A DNA stretch of 64,000 nt from Salinisphaera sp. Q1T1-3 (GTDB lineage: Bacteria; Pseudomonadota; Gammaproteobacteria; Nevskiales; Salinisphaeraceae): the NCBI RefSeq assembly GCF_003602005.1, contig NZ_QZWD01000005.1, positions 62,001 through 126,000 on the forward strand. The letters are read 5' to 3'. Positions within the stretch are counted from its first letter, which is position 1; each line of letters begins with the position of its first letter. Position numbers and translations under genes: made by a program. Shown one piece after another: positions 37,190 to 46,192 of the stretch. The notes below the pieces were generated by a model that was given only the letters and a program-made list of their open reading frames with translations, ran no database searches and was not told the origin of the DNA.

Positions 37190-37385
37190 CTGGACCGGGC
37201 GTCCGGTAAGCGCAAGGCAGCGCTTGTCCCTTCGGGGTGGGCCGCCCATGAAAAATCGACGATGGGTGCCCGGCGGCGTTGCGAGCCTTGATCGTGGCAC
37301 GCCACGATCGGCGACTCGCGCCTTGTTGGACACACGGCGGTCTCTCGACGAAAAGGCACTCGAACGAAACCTCGACAGGCTCTAG
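37190..37385 (+). repeat. CTAG-bounded repeat (family C), right part
   Basis: Contains GCCGCCCATGAAAAATCGAC, GGCGGCGTTGCGAGCCTTGA and the palindrome GATCGTGGCACGCCACGATC, and ends CGAACGAAACCTCGACAGGC then TCTAG. The left end is missing. The final CTAG (37382-37385) contains the TAG stop of the amidohydrolase on the minus strand. Confidence 0.75.
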
Positions 37386-38395
37386 AGCAATCCGTTAAAG
37401 AAATGCGTGGCGTTGGTCTCGAGATGATCGACGTCGTAGCCGCCTTCCTGAATCACGCAGACCGGTTTGCCGGTGTCGGCGAGCCGCTGACCCATGTTCT
37501 GGAAGCCTTGCGACGTTACCGATACCTTGGCCTGGGGATCTTCGTGATAGGTATCGAAGCCGAGCGCCAGTACGATGGCATCGGCTTCGAACAAGCGGAT
37601 GGCAGTCAATGCCTGATCCAGCTTTTCGAAGAAGAAGGCCTCGGACGAGCCGTGGGGCATCGGCAGGTTCAGATTGAATCCATAGCCCGGGCCGGCGCCG
37701 CGTTCCTCTTCGTAGCCACTGACCACGGGGTAGAAGTTGGTCGGGTCCCCGTGGATCGAGACGTAGAGCACGTCGTCGCGCTCATAGAAGATCTCCTGTA
37801 CGCCCTGTCCGTGGTGCATGTCGGGATCGAGGACGGCGACCTTGCCGAACGTCTTGCGCAGTTCCTGGGCGGCGATGGCGGCATTGTTGAGGAAGCAGAA
37901 ACCGCCGGCGGCGTCGGGCCTTGCATGGTGCCCCGGCGGCCGGCAGACCGCGTAGGCGGCTTTCTGCCCGGCGGCGACGTCGTCAGCGGCCGACAGGGCA
38001 CACTGGGCGCTTGCATAAGCGGCCTGCCAGGTGTGCGGGCCGATGGGCGAGCTACCGTCGGCGATGTAATAGGCGGTCTCGGCGAGCACGCCTTTCATCG
38101 GATTGCCCTTGCGGACATAGATGTTGGACATCACCTCCTCGCCCCAGTCGGCCGGCCAACGCCGATGCGCGGATTCGAGATAGCGCAGATAGCCCATGTC
38201 GTGAACGGCCGAAATCGGATTCATGCCGTGGTCGCGCGGTGTATCCAGCTCGATGTCGAGACTCAGGAGGGCGGCGAGAAGCGGCGGAATACGGGCCGGT
38301 ACTTCCTGTGGCGACCGCATGGCGCCACGGGTGAGATAGCTCTGCGGATGATGCAGGTTCTGGGTTTCGTCGAAATAAGCTTTCACTACGGGCAT
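37382..38395 (-). CDS. Histone-deacetylase-family amidohydrolase (acetylpolyamine type)
   Basis: Zinc amidohydrolase of 337 aa in the HDAC/acetylpolyamine amidohydrolase group. The active-site pair is in PPGHHARPDAAGGFCFLNN, the metal ligands in LDPDMHHGQGVQEIFY and ALGFDTYHEDP, with a C-terminal QEGGYDVDHL. Bacterial members remove acetyl groups from polyamines or similar amides. The ATG at 38395 matches the family N-terminus VKAYFDETQNLHHPQSYL. A semialdehyde dehydrogenase gene lies upstream on the same strand, compatible with polyamine catabolism, though a 740-base gap separates them. The TAG stop lies in a repeat-border CTAG. Confidence 0.88.
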   Translation of the reverse strand: MPVVKAYFDETQNLHHPQSYLTRGAMRSPQEVPARIPPLLAALLSLDIELDTPRDHGMNPISAVHDMGYLRYLESAHRRWPADWGEEVMSNIYVRKGNPMKGVLAETAYYIADGSSPIGPHTWQAAYASAQCALSAADDVAAGQKAAYAVCRPPGHHARPDAAGGFCFLNNAAIAAQELRKTFGKVAVLDPDMHHGQGVQEIFYERDDVLYVSIHGDPTNFYPVVSGYEEERGAGPGYGFNLNLPMPHGSSEAFFFEKLDQALTAIRLFEADAIVLALGFDTYHEDPQAKVSVTSQGFQNMGQRLADTGKPVCVIQEGGYDVDHLETNATHFFNGLL

Positions 38396-38551
38396 CCGGT
38401 TGGCTTTTTGGGACGGGCCTTTTCGGCCCTTGGGGATGGTCTGAAAATACGCCGTGAGGTCATTGGGCTGCAATGGGGTTTCGGTCTTAACGTCGCTCTG
38501 GCTTGTAACGCCGTTGAAATGCTTGCCGGGTTTTTTAGCCGTGGTTTCGTA

Positions 38552-39016
38552 CTGCTGTGCGAGTCACTTTCGTTTGCTTGTCCAAACGAAAGTAACCAAA
38601 GGAAAGGCCCCCTACATGTCCGCCCGCTGCGCGGGTACGCGTAGCGGGCCCTGAGGGGCACCCGAATACAGGCATGGCGCGGCAGTTTGGGAGTGCGTAG
38701 GTCGGCTTCGACTGAAGGCCGTAAGCTGATACGACGATCCCCAAGACGCTCGCAAACCGTCAAAGTGGCGCCAGATGAACACCAGCCCGCGCTGTAATGG
38801 CCCATTGTGAGGCGACGGAGACGCGCAGCGGCGACGCGTGTCCGGCGCACGGCGCCGGTGCGGCAAAGTGTTCGAGCATCGCGAAAGCGATGGGCGTTTT
38901 TGCCACATCGCCTCGACGTGAGCCTCGGCGTGAACCGGCGAAGCCGGCGCCGAGGATGGGGGCGCTTCATTGGGTGCCTTTTCTTGCGCAAACAAGAAAA
39001 GACACTCGCACGGCAG
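38552..39016. repeat. Inverted-repeat-bounded element of about 465 bp (family E)
   Basis: Left end CTGCTGTGCGAGTCACTTTC and right end GACACTCGCACGGCAG are imperfect inverted copies. Each is followed inward by a hairpin: CGTTTGCTTGTCCAAACG on the left and TTTTCTTGCGCAAACAAGAAAA on the right. The GC-rich middle codes for nothing recognisable. Only one copy is seen in this window. It fills most of the gap between the amidohydrolase and dehydrogenase genes. Confidence 0.5.
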
Positions 39017-39083
39017 TGCGAAAACGTCCGGGTAAAGCCGCTCGTGAGCTGACAAACCGACGCAGAGATCCGTCACAAGACAC

Positions 39084-39108
39084 AAAAAAGGCGGCCCGAA
39101 GGCCGCCC
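39084..39108 (-). terminator. Rho-independent terminator of the dehydrogenase gene
   Basis: On the minus strand, stem GGCGGCC/GGCCGCC with loop TTCG, followed by six T. It lies about 26 bases after the stop at 39134. Confidence 0.88.
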
Positions 39109-39133
39109 GTTCTATTCGTCGGAGATCAGAGGA

Positions 39134-40591
39134 TCAGCTCCCATCCGGTACGGTCTGCGATTCTACGAATTCCATCAGCCCTTCGACACCACCTTCGCGG
39201 CCGATGCCGGAATGCAGGAAACCACCGAACGGCGCATGGGCAGCCGGGCCGGTGCCGGTGTTGTAGCCGCAGTGGCCGAAGTGCAACTTGCCGATCAGCT
39301 TGTGGGCACGCTCCTTGTCGCGACCGAAGACGTAGGAAGCCAGGCCGAATTGGGTGTCATTGGCCATTTCGAGCGCCTGTGCGTCCGTCTCGAAGCGGAT
39401 CAAGGGCAGTAGTGGCCCGAAGGTCTCTTCCTGACAGCACTTCATGTCGTGCGTGACGTCGCTGACGACGGTGGGGGTGTAGAACAGGTTCTTGCCCGAA
39501 TCGAGCTCGTCCGGATGCTTGCCGGCGACCAGGGAAGCCCCCTTGGACAGCGCATCCTTGACGTGGTCGTGGACCTTGTCGAAGCCGGCGGCGTTGATCA
39601 GTGGGCCGACATCGGTATTCTCGTCCATGCCGTCGCCGACCTTGAGCTTCTTGACGCGTTCGACGACCTTGTTGACGAATTCGTCGTAGACGCCGTCCTG
39701 GACAAAGATCCGGTTGGCGCAGACACAGGTCTGGCCGGCACCGCGAAATTTGTTGGCGATGAGGTTATCGGCGGCCGATTCCAGGTCGGCATCGTCCAGC
39801 ACGATGAAAGGCGCATTGCCCCCCAGCTCGAGGCCGAGCTTCTTGACGTGCTGACTGGACTGCTCGACGAGCAGCTGGCCAACTTCGGTGGAGCCCGTGA
39901 AGGAGATCATGGGCACGTCGAAGGAGGACATGATCTCGCCGCCGATCTCCTTGGAGCTGCCCATCACGAGATTGATCATGCCCTTGGGCAGATCGAGCCG
40001 CTCGTGCAGCAGCTGAAACATGGCGATCATCGTCAGCGGCGTCTCGGCCGCCGGCTTGATGACCAGCGGGCAACCGGCAGCCAGGGCCGGCGCCACTTTC
40101 TTGGCGATCATGCCGATCGGGAAGTTCCACGGCGTGATCAGGCCGGCGACACCGATCGGCCGCTTGTGCACGGTCCAACGACAGTCCTTGGCCTGTTCGA
40201 GCAGGGTTTCCGGGGCCAGCGTGTCTTCCATCATGCCGGCGAAATAGCTGAAGAAGCTCGCTGCATAATCGACTTCGCCCTGGGCTTCGGCCCACGGCTT
40301 GCCGTGTTCCAGACACAGGATGCGGCCGATTTCTTCCTTTTCCGCCGTCAGCGCCTCGTAGCAGTCCTCGAGCCAGCCGCGCCGCGTGGCCACGTCCGGC
40401 ACGGTGTCGCGTGCGGCCTTGGCCGCCGCGATGGCGCGCCGGGTCTCGTCGGTGCCCATGTAGGGGGTTTCGGCCAGCGTCTTGCCGTTGGCCGGATTGA
40501 AGACCTCGGTGGTCTTGCCGGAATCGGCCTGGGCGATCCACTGGCCATCGATGTAACCGGCGATGTTCTTGAGCAGATACGATTCGATCAT
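39134..40591 (-). CDS. gabD: NAD(P)-dependent succinate-semialdehyde/aldehyde dehydrogenase
   Basis: Aldehyde dehydrogenase of 485 aa. Cofactor segment ITPWNFPIGMIAKKVAPALAAG, general-base Glu in LELGGNAPFIVLDDA, catalytic Cys in GAGQTCVCANRIF, and the C-terminal HAPFGGFLHSGIGREG. The GxxxV...SSADH-like motifs and length fit GabD, so succinate semialdehyde or a related omega-semialdehyde is the likely substrate. AAGGAA lies 9 bases before the ATG. It has its own terminator. Other semialdehydes from polyamine breakdown are possible given the nearby amidohydrolase. Confidence 0.85.
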   Translation of the reverse strand: MIESYLLKNIAGYIDGQWIAQADSGKTTEVFNPANGKTLAETPYMGTDETRRAIAAAKAARDTVPDVATRRGWLEDCYEALTAEKEEIGRILCLEHGKPWAEAQGEVDYAASFFSYFAGMMEDTLAPETLLEQAKDCRWTVHKRPIGVAGLITPWNFPIGMIAKKVAPALAAGCPLVIKPAAETPLTMIAMFQLLHERLDLPKGMINLVMGSSKEIGGEIMSSFDVPMISFTGSTEVGQLLVEQSSQHVKKLGLELGGNAPFIVLDDADLESAADNLIANKFRGAGQTCVCANRIFVQDGVYDEFVNKVVERVKKLKVGDGMDENTDVGPLINAAGFDKVHDHVKDALSKGASLVAGKHPDELDSGKNLFYTPTVVSDVTHDMKCCQEETFGPLLPLIRFETDAQALEMANDTQFGLASYVFGRDKERAHKLIGKLHFGHCGYNTGTGPAAHAPFGGFLHSGIGREGGVEGLMEFVESQTVPDGS

Positions 40592-40913
40592 GAGTTGCTA
40601 TTCCTTTGGCGCATCCGAGAGACGGTCAACGATCACGCCGCCGTCGACGCATGGAGCGATGATCGTGGCGTGACCTCGGCAATTCAATCGACGGTCGGGT
40701 TTTTGCCGGGCCCGTACAGGTTACGACGACTGGGTCGGACGACGTCGATCCACCAGACCGATATCGTCCGACGATACAGCATGCAGGCGTTCCGGCGGCA
40801 TGGCCGATGGCCGGCTCGGCCACGGTGCCGGTGGGTCGGGCCTGGGCGCAGGGCCGGAACCGGCGTCGCTGGCACGACGGGATGCTATCCGAGCGCCGGC
40901 GGACACGGGCCGC
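40592..40913. other. Gap upstream of the semialdehyde dehydrogenase
   Basis: 322 bases between the 3' end of the hydroxyacid dehydrogenase gene and the gabD-like start. No gene, repeat copy or clear promoter is recognised. Confidence 0.35.
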
Positions 40914-41918
40914 CTAGCGGGGTGTGCTCGGGGCATAGCCGAAGCGTTTGCTCACGAGGTTGAACAACGGCTCCTGTCGCTGCCAGCGTGACAGATTGTC
41001 GAGAAACTGATCGATCAGGGCGATCCGCCAGCCGATGAAATCGCCGGCCATGTGGGCCGAAATCAGGACATTGTCGAACTGCCACAGCGGATGGTCTTCC
41101 GGGAGCGGTTCGGTATCGAACACATCCAGGGCGGCGCCGGCGATGCGGGCATCGTCGAGTGCGGCCACGAGCGCCGGCGTATCGACGATCGCGCCGCGTC
41201 CGATGTTGATGAAACGGGCGTGCGGTGCCATCGCCGCGAAACGATCCGCATCGAACAGGCCCTCGGTGTCCTCGGTCAGCGGTGCGGCAACGACAACGTA
41301 ATCGGCGGCCGGCAGCAGTGCATCCAGCTCGTCCTGGGCATGGATTGCGTCGAAGACATCATCGCCGGGCTTGGCGCGTCGGGCCACGCCGGCGATCTGC
41401 ATCCCGGCCGCGCGACACAGCTGGCCGATATGACGGCCGATCGAACCGGCGCCGACCACCAGCAGTTTCTTGTTCTCGATCGTTTCCGTATCGCGGTGTA
41501 CCCAGCGACGAGCCTGCTGATAGCGGATGTTGTTCTTGCTGTCCTTGGCGAACATCAGGATCGCGCCGAGCACGTACTCGGCGATATTGCGATCGAAAAT
41601 GCCCTGTGCGTTGGTGACCGGGATATCCGAGTCGACCAGCGCATCGAACATCAGTGCATCGACGCCGGCGCTGGCGGCATGGATCCATTGCAGGGCGTCG
41701 GCGGCATCCCAGGCCGCTTCGAGTGCCGCGGTGCGGAAATCGGTGACCAGGAGGATCTGGCTGCCGGGCAGGGCATCGCGCAGGCTTGCTTCATCGTGGG
41801 CGATCGCCACGTCGCCGATGGCCTCGACCTTGTCCAGGCCGGGTGGCCGGGTATCGCCGTCGGTGAGCACGGTGATGCGCAGAGCGGAAGAGCGAGTGAT
41901 GGCCCCGTTATCGGACAT
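40914..41918 (-). CDS. D-2-hydroxyacid dehydrogenase family protein
   Basis: NAD(P)-dependent oxidoreductase of 334 aa. The Rossmann motif is VVGAGSIGRHIGQL. The catalytic set is Arg in INIGRGAIVD, Glu in DVFDTEPLPEDHPLW and His in ISAHMAG. The substrate cannot be read from sequence; GyaR/GhrA-like 2-ketoacid reduction is typical. It is divergent from an aminotransferase gene, with 203 bases between the starts, so the two could act on a shared 2-oxoacid. Confidence 0.88.
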   Translation of the reverse strand: MSDNGAITRSSALRITVLTDGDTRPPGLDKVEAIGDVAIAHDEASLRDALPGSQILLVTDFRTAALEAAWDAADALQWIHAASAGVDALMFDALVDSDIPVTNAQGIFDRNIAEYVLGAILMFAKDSKNNIRYQQARRWVHRDTETIENKKLLVVGAGSIGRHIGQLCRAAGMQIAGVARRAKPGDDVFDAIHAQDELDALLPAADYVVVAAPLTEDTEGLFDADRFAAMAPHARFINIGRGAIVDTPALVAALDDARIAGAALDVFDTEPLPEDHPLWQFDNVLISAHMAGDFIGWRIALIDQFLDNLSRWQRQEPLFNLVSKRFGYAPSTPR

Positions 41919-42121
41919 GCAGCCTCAGGCGCGCGAGCGCGCGACGATGGAATAATAGACAAGGACGGTACCCAGCCGTCTGACAAGGCGTCAACAAGGC
42001 TTGCCGATCGGCTTCGAACCAAGTCTTGACCGGTGCTCGCGGGGGTGCCTACGCTCGGCTGACGGCCCCGTGTTCGAGCGGGGTTCTCGCCCGTTTCCTA
42101 TCCCCCCTAATGAGGTCAGCC

Positions 42122-43366
42122 ATGGCTGTGAATATGGAGTCCAGCGCCAACGTGCTGCCGCCGGAACCCGACAAGCGCTATGTCCGCGACAAGATGGTCT
42201 GGAACCCGGCGATGCACGCGATCCCGATCTCGGGCATTCGTCGCATGGTCAACCGCGCGGCCGAGCTCGACGATGTGGTGCATCTGTCCATTGGTCAGCC
42301 GGATTTCGGTACCCCGCAGCACATCATCGATGCCCATATCCATGCGCTGCAGGCCGGCCAGACCGGTTACACCATGGATGCCGGGCTGCCCGAGCTGCTC
42401 ACGGCTCTCAAGGAGTACTACAACGCCAAGTACCGCTCCACGCTGGACGAGGACAATTTCCTGATCACGACCGGTGCGACCGAGGGCATCTATCTGTTGC
42501 TCACGGCCATGGCCGCGCCGGGTCGGGAATTCATCATCGCGGACCCGACGTTTCTGCTCTATGCGCCGCTGATCCGCATGAACGGTGGCCAGGTACGCAC
42601 GGTGCCGACCAAGGCCAGCGAAGGGCATCAGATCGATCCGGAACGCATCATCAACATGATCGGGCCGAACACGCATGCCATCGTTCTGAACTCGCCGTCC
42701 AACCCCACGGGCACGGTCTATCCGCGCGAGACCATCGAATGGCTGTGTCAGGAAGCGGCCTATCGCGGCGTCGAGATTCTCTCGGACGAGGTCTACGACA
42801 ACCTGATTCTCGACGACATCGAGTATCCGAGCGTGTTGTCCTGTGCCACGGATCTCGATGGCGTAGCCGTGGTCTCGAGCTTTTCCAAGACCTATGCCAT
42901 GCCGGGGCTGCGGGTCGGCTGGATCGTGGCCGACCAGAACACCATTCGTACGCTGCGCCGCTATCACATGTTCACGACCACGGTTGCCAGCACGCCGGCG
43001 CAGTGGGCCGGCGTGGCCGCGCTCTACGGCGATCAGTCGTGTATCACTGACATGGTGACCGAGTACGCACGTCGACGAGATCGTGTCGTGGATCTGATCG
43101 GCGATACACCGGGTCTGACCGGCTACTGGCCGCAGGGCGCCTTCTATATCGCGCCGTCGCTGCCGAACGGCGTTGATGGCGGCAAGCTGGCCATGCGCAT
43201 GCTCGAGGAAACCGGCGTGTGCGTGATTCCGGGCGATGCCTTCGGTGAGCATTCTTCGGATCTGTTGCGGATCAGCTACTCGACGTCGATGGAGAACATC
43301 GAGGAAGCGTTCGCGCGCATGCAGCCGTGGCTGGAGCGCCAGCCGGAGTTGACACGCTACGGCTAG
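42122..43366 (+). CDS. Class I/II PLP-dependent aminotransferase
   Basis: Fold-type I aminotransferase of 414 aa. Substrate/cofactor residues are visible in LSIGQPDFGTP, the PLP-stacking region TTGATEGIYLLL, the NSPSNPTGTVY loop, SDEVYDN and the Schiff-base Lys in SSFSKTYAMPGLRVGW. It resembles aspartate/aromatic-type aminotransferases; the donor is not determinable. The ATG at 42122 matches the family better than an in-frame start at 42026. It is divergent from the hydroxyacid dehydrogenase gene. Confidence 0.9.
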   Translation: MAVNMESSANVLPPEPDKRYVRDKMVWNPAMHAIPISGIRRMVNRAAELDDVVHLSIGQPDFGTPQHIIDAHIHALQAGQTGYTMDAGLPELLTALKEYYNAKYRSTLDEDNFLITTGATEGIYLLLTAMAAPGREFIIADPTFLLYAPLIRMNGGQVRTVPTKASEGHQIDPERIINMIGPNTHAIVLNSPSNPTGTVYPRETIEWLCQEAAYRGVEILSDEVYDNLILDDIEYPSVLSCATDLDGVAVVSSFSKTYAMPGLRVGWIVADQNTIRTLRRYHMFTTTVASTPAQWAGVAALYGDQSCITDMVTEYARRRDRVVDLIGDTPGLTGYWPQGAFYIAPSLPNGVDGGKLAMRMLEETGVCVIPGDAFGEHSSDLLRISYSTSMENIEEAFARMQPWLERQPELTRYG

Positions 43367-43384
43367 CCGATCGTTCGAGCGCAT

Positions 43385-43409
43385 CCGGCCGGTCTGGCGA
43401 GCCGGCCGG
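43385..43409. other. Strong hairpin between convergent genes
   Basis: Perfect 8-bp stem CCGGCCGG/CCGGCCGG with a 9-base loop, between the aminotransferase and DUF3108 stops. No T-run follows, so it may be a transcript-end stabiliser rather than an intrinsic terminator. Confidence 0.45.
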
Positions 43410-43427
43410 GTGGTAGACGGTCGTGGT

Positions 43428-44252
43428 TCAGCCGCTGCCGTTGTCGTCGACCGATCCACACGCGGCCGCCGGCGCGTCGTGCTGGCGGGCGACCTGTGGC
43501 ATGTCGCTGTAGTAGCTGACCCGCACCGGGTAGACATCGCCATCGTCATCGGGGATGTTGCCGATGCCTTCGTATTCAAGCAGGCGTTTGGTGTCCGGAT
43601 CGTAGGTCAGCTTCAGCGATTGGACGAACCGGTTGACCAGGAACATGTCGAGTTTCGCGGTGAACTGGACCGCAGGCCTGCCTTCGAAGGTCGGTGTGCC
43701 GGTCTGGCTCGCCTTGAGATCGATGACCGAAAGTCGCCCGGCCGCGGCGAACTTGAAGTGGACCGTCTTCCCGCTGGTCAACGCACTGAAATTCTGCTGG
43801 ACCAGCTGGTTGAAACCCGAATCCGCGGCCATCGGCGGATCGATGGTGAAGTTTTGGGTCTGAGGCTTGGCATCGGCCGAGGCGCGCTTGAACATCGTCC
43901 ACGTGTCGCCTTGGTGGCGAATGCCTTCCTCGTAACCGGTTCGGGGTACGGTCATCTCGTAGACCGGGACCGTCGGGTTGGTCGAGAAATCCATGTGCTT
44001 CCGGGCGATGACCTGGCCCTGGCGGCCGACGTAGGTCACGTTCCAGTCGGTGATCCGGCCGTTGCGGCGGCTGACTTCGTGATGCTCGGTGTAGCGATAA
44101 TCGCCGCCCTTGAGCGTATATCCGTAACCGTTGAAACAGGTCTGGCCGTTGTTCTGGACTCGGGTGGCATCGGACTGGGCAAACACAGATCCCGACACCG
44201 CCAGTGAGCAGGCGGTGACGAGGACGAACGAAGTAGACAGACGCATGGGCAT
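43428..44252 (-). CDS. DUF3108-family exported protein
   Basis: Periplasmic protein of 274 aa with a signal peptide (cleavage near VSGSVFAQ). The C-terminal half (SALTSGKTVHFKFAAAGRLSVIDLKASQTG..., KLTYDPDTKRLLEYEGIGNI) has the beta-rich pattern of DUF3108 proteins, which often accompany lipid or envelope genes. The ATG at 44252 overlaps the TGA of the cyclopropane synthase gene (TGATG) and has GGAG 5 bases upstream, so translation is coupled. Function unknown; a link to membrane-lipid modification is inferred from the operon. Confidence 0.75.
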   Translation of the reverse strand: MPMRLSTSFVLVTACSLAVSGSVFAQSDATRVQNNGQTCFNGYGYTLKGGDYRYTEHHEVSRRNGRITDWNVTYVGRQGQVIARKHMDFSTNPTVPVYEMTVPRTGYEEGIRHQGDTWTMFKRASADAKPQTQNFTIDPPMAADSGFNQLVQQNFSALTSGKTVHFKFAAAGRLSVIDLKASQTGTPTFEGRPAVQFTAKLDMFLVNRFVQSLKLTYDPDTKRLLEYEGIGNIPDDDGDVYPVRVSYYSDMPQVARQHDAPAAACGSVDDNGSG

Positions 44253-45325
44253 CAACGCTCCGGACGTGTGGGAGGCGCGCCGAGATCGCGGCGCGGGGTG
44301 AACAGATAATGACCGATGCCCCATTCGTTGCCGCCGGCATAGCCGAACAGTTCGGCGACTGCCATGAAAAACATGCGCCAGCGGTTGAACCAGCGTTCGG
44401 CATGTTCGGCGCCGTAGGTCTCGGTCATTACCGGCATGATCCGGTCCCGTGCATTGTCCATGCGGGCCAGCCAGGCATTCGACGTATCCCGATAGTGCGT
44501 GCCCGAAAGCCACCAGTGATCCCGGAGGATCAGATCCTCCTGGAAATGCGCGAACAGATGCGCACTCGGCATGATGCCGCCGGTGAAGAAATGACGCGCC
44601 ATCCAGTCGTTGGTCGAGTCGTTGGTGAACGCATAGGCCAGTTGCTTGTGTGCGAAGACATGCACGAACAGCCGGCCATGATCGTCCAGCCAGCGGGCGC
44701 ATTCACCGAACAGGGCCCGGTAGTTGCGCATGTGTTCGAACATTTCCACCGAAACGATGCGGTCGAAACGCTTGTCACCCGGATCGAAGGTATTGATGTC
44801 GCAGGTCTCGACCGTGAGGTTGGTCAGACCGCGTTCGGCGGCGCGCGCTGCGATCCACTCGCGTTGGCCGTTCGAGTTCGACACGGCCCGGATCTCGGCA
44901 TGCGGAAAACGGCGTGCCGCCCAGAGCGAAAACGACCCCCAGCCGCAGCCGAGATCGAGTATCCGGTGGCCGTCGCGTATCCGGGCGCGTTCGGCGGTCA
45001 GTGCGAGCATGGCGTGCTCGGCCTGATCCAGATCGTCGATGCCTTTCTCGAACAGACAGCCGCTGTATTTGAGATGCGCCCCGAGCACCGCTTCGAAGAA
45101 GGCCGGCGGCAGCTCGTAGTGCTGGGCGTTGGCATCGGCGGTGTGCTGGGCGATAGGCCCCGAAGCGGCACGCGCGAGAAACTCGCGCATGTGTGCGTCG
45201 CGCGCGGCCGGATCGCGGGCCTGCGGGGTTCGCAGGCGCGATCCGATCAAACGGCGCATGCCGGCACGGGCCAGTGGATCCGGGACCAGGCCTCGTTCGC
45301 AGGCTTCGATGGACAGACTCTCCAA
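44252..45325 (-). CDS. Cyclopropane-fatty-acyl-phospholipid synthase family protein
   Basis: SAM-dependent methyltransferase of 357 aa that would add a methylene group to unsaturated acyl chains in membrane phospholipids. The family core is complete: HYELPPAFFEAVLGAHLKYSGCLF, SAM motif ILDLGCGWGSFSLWAA, VSVEMFEHMRNY, and FVHVFAHKQLAYAF. The start is best read as TTG 45325, with AAAGGAG 8 bases upstream. It belongs to a minus-strand operon with the DUF1295 and DUF3108 genes, an arrangement often seen with CFA-type genes in gammaproteobacteria. Confidence 0.9.
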   Translation of the reverse strand: MESLSIEACERGLVPDPLARAGMRRLIGSRLRTPQARDPAARDAHMREFLARAASGPIAQHTADANAQHYELPPAFFEAVLGAHLKYSGCLFEKGIDDLDQAEHAMLALTAERARIRDGHRILDLGCGWGSFSLWAARRFPHAEIRAVSNSNGQREWIAARAAERGLTNLTVETCDINTFDPGDKRFDRIVSVEMFEHMRNYRALFGECARWLDDHGRLFVHVFAHKQLAYAFTNDSTNDWMARHFFTGGIMPSAHLFAHFQEDLILRDHWWLSGTHYRDTSNAWLARMDNARDRIMPVMTETYGAEHAERWFNRWRMFFMAVAELFGYAGGNEWGIGHYLFTPRRDLGAPPTRPER

Positions 45326-45375
45326 GCGATCGGCTCCTTTACGCAACGAAATGGGCGTGGGTTATCGGCCGCGTC

Positions 45376-46155
45376 TCAGTCCCGTGGCGGCCACGGGAAG
45401 AACGCATTGGTGGTGCGTACGTATTCATCGTGGCCTTGTCGTTTTTCGGATGCATCCCGGCCCTCGATCGTCGGAATGCCGGAGATCTTGAGCAGCAGCA
45501 GCGCCATGAGCACCGGGCTGGCCAGTGTAGCCCACCAGTAGCTCGCGCCGATTGCCAGCACGACATAGGTCACCCAGTGCAGGGACTCGAAGAAATAGTT
45601 CGGGTGCCGCGAGTAGTACCAGAGCCCCTGGCGACAGACCTGGCCCCTGTTCTCGGGCTGGTCCTTGAACGCCTTGAGCTGGGCGTCGGCCGTGCCTTCC
45701 CCGACCACCGAAACAAACCAGACGAGGATGGCCACGCCCGCGGTGATCAGTGACGGGCCGGTATCCATGTAGGCGATGACCAGAAACGGCAACGAGAGGA
45801 CGGCCGCGATGACCGCCTGCAGGATGAAGAATCCGAGCATGTACACATTGGCCCTGGCACCCCAGGATTCGCGTGCCGCGGCATAACGCGAATCCTCCGA
45901 CGCGCCTTTCATGCGCACTGCCAGATAGCCTGCCAGGCGCAGTGACCAGGCGAGTGCCAGTACGGCCATCAGAAAACGCCCGGTCACCGGCGAATCGCCG
46001 ACGAGCGCGTATTCCAGCGCGATGACGCCCAGCGACGCTGACCAGACGACATCGACGAGGCTGGCATCACGCGTGAACAGTTGGACGAACCAAACGACGA
46101 TCAGCAAAACGAGTGCCGTGGCGAGGCCGAGCCCGAAGGCGGCAAGAGCAGTCAT
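45376..46155 (-). CDS. DUF1295 / steroid 5-alpha-reductase-like membrane protein
   Basis: Polytopic membrane protein of 259 aa with about six helices. The C-terminal signature GLWYYSRHPNYFFESLHW and EGRDASEKRQGHDEYVRTTNAFFPW is characteristic of DUF1295 and related isoprenylcysteine methyltransferase/reductase folds that act on lipids. It lies 50 bases upstream of the cyclopropane synthase gene, suggesting a further fatty-acid modification. Start at 46155 chosen because the first membrane helix begins there. Confidence 0.82.
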   Translation of the reverse strand: MTALAAFGLGLATALVLLIVVWFVQLFTRDASLVDVVWSASLGVIALEYALVGDSPVTGRFLMAVLALAWSLRLAGYLAVRMKGASEDSRYAAARESWGARANVYMLGFFILQAVIAAVLSLPFLVIAYMDTGPSLITAGVAILVWFVSVVGEGTADAQLKAFKDQPENRGQVCRQGLWYYSRHPNYFFESLHWVTYVVLAIGASYWWATLASPVLMALLLLKISGIPTIEGRDASEKRQGHDEYVRTTNAFFPWPPRD

Positions 46156-46192
46156 GAGCAGTATGACGAAGCGAGAAGGTATGCCAACGAGC

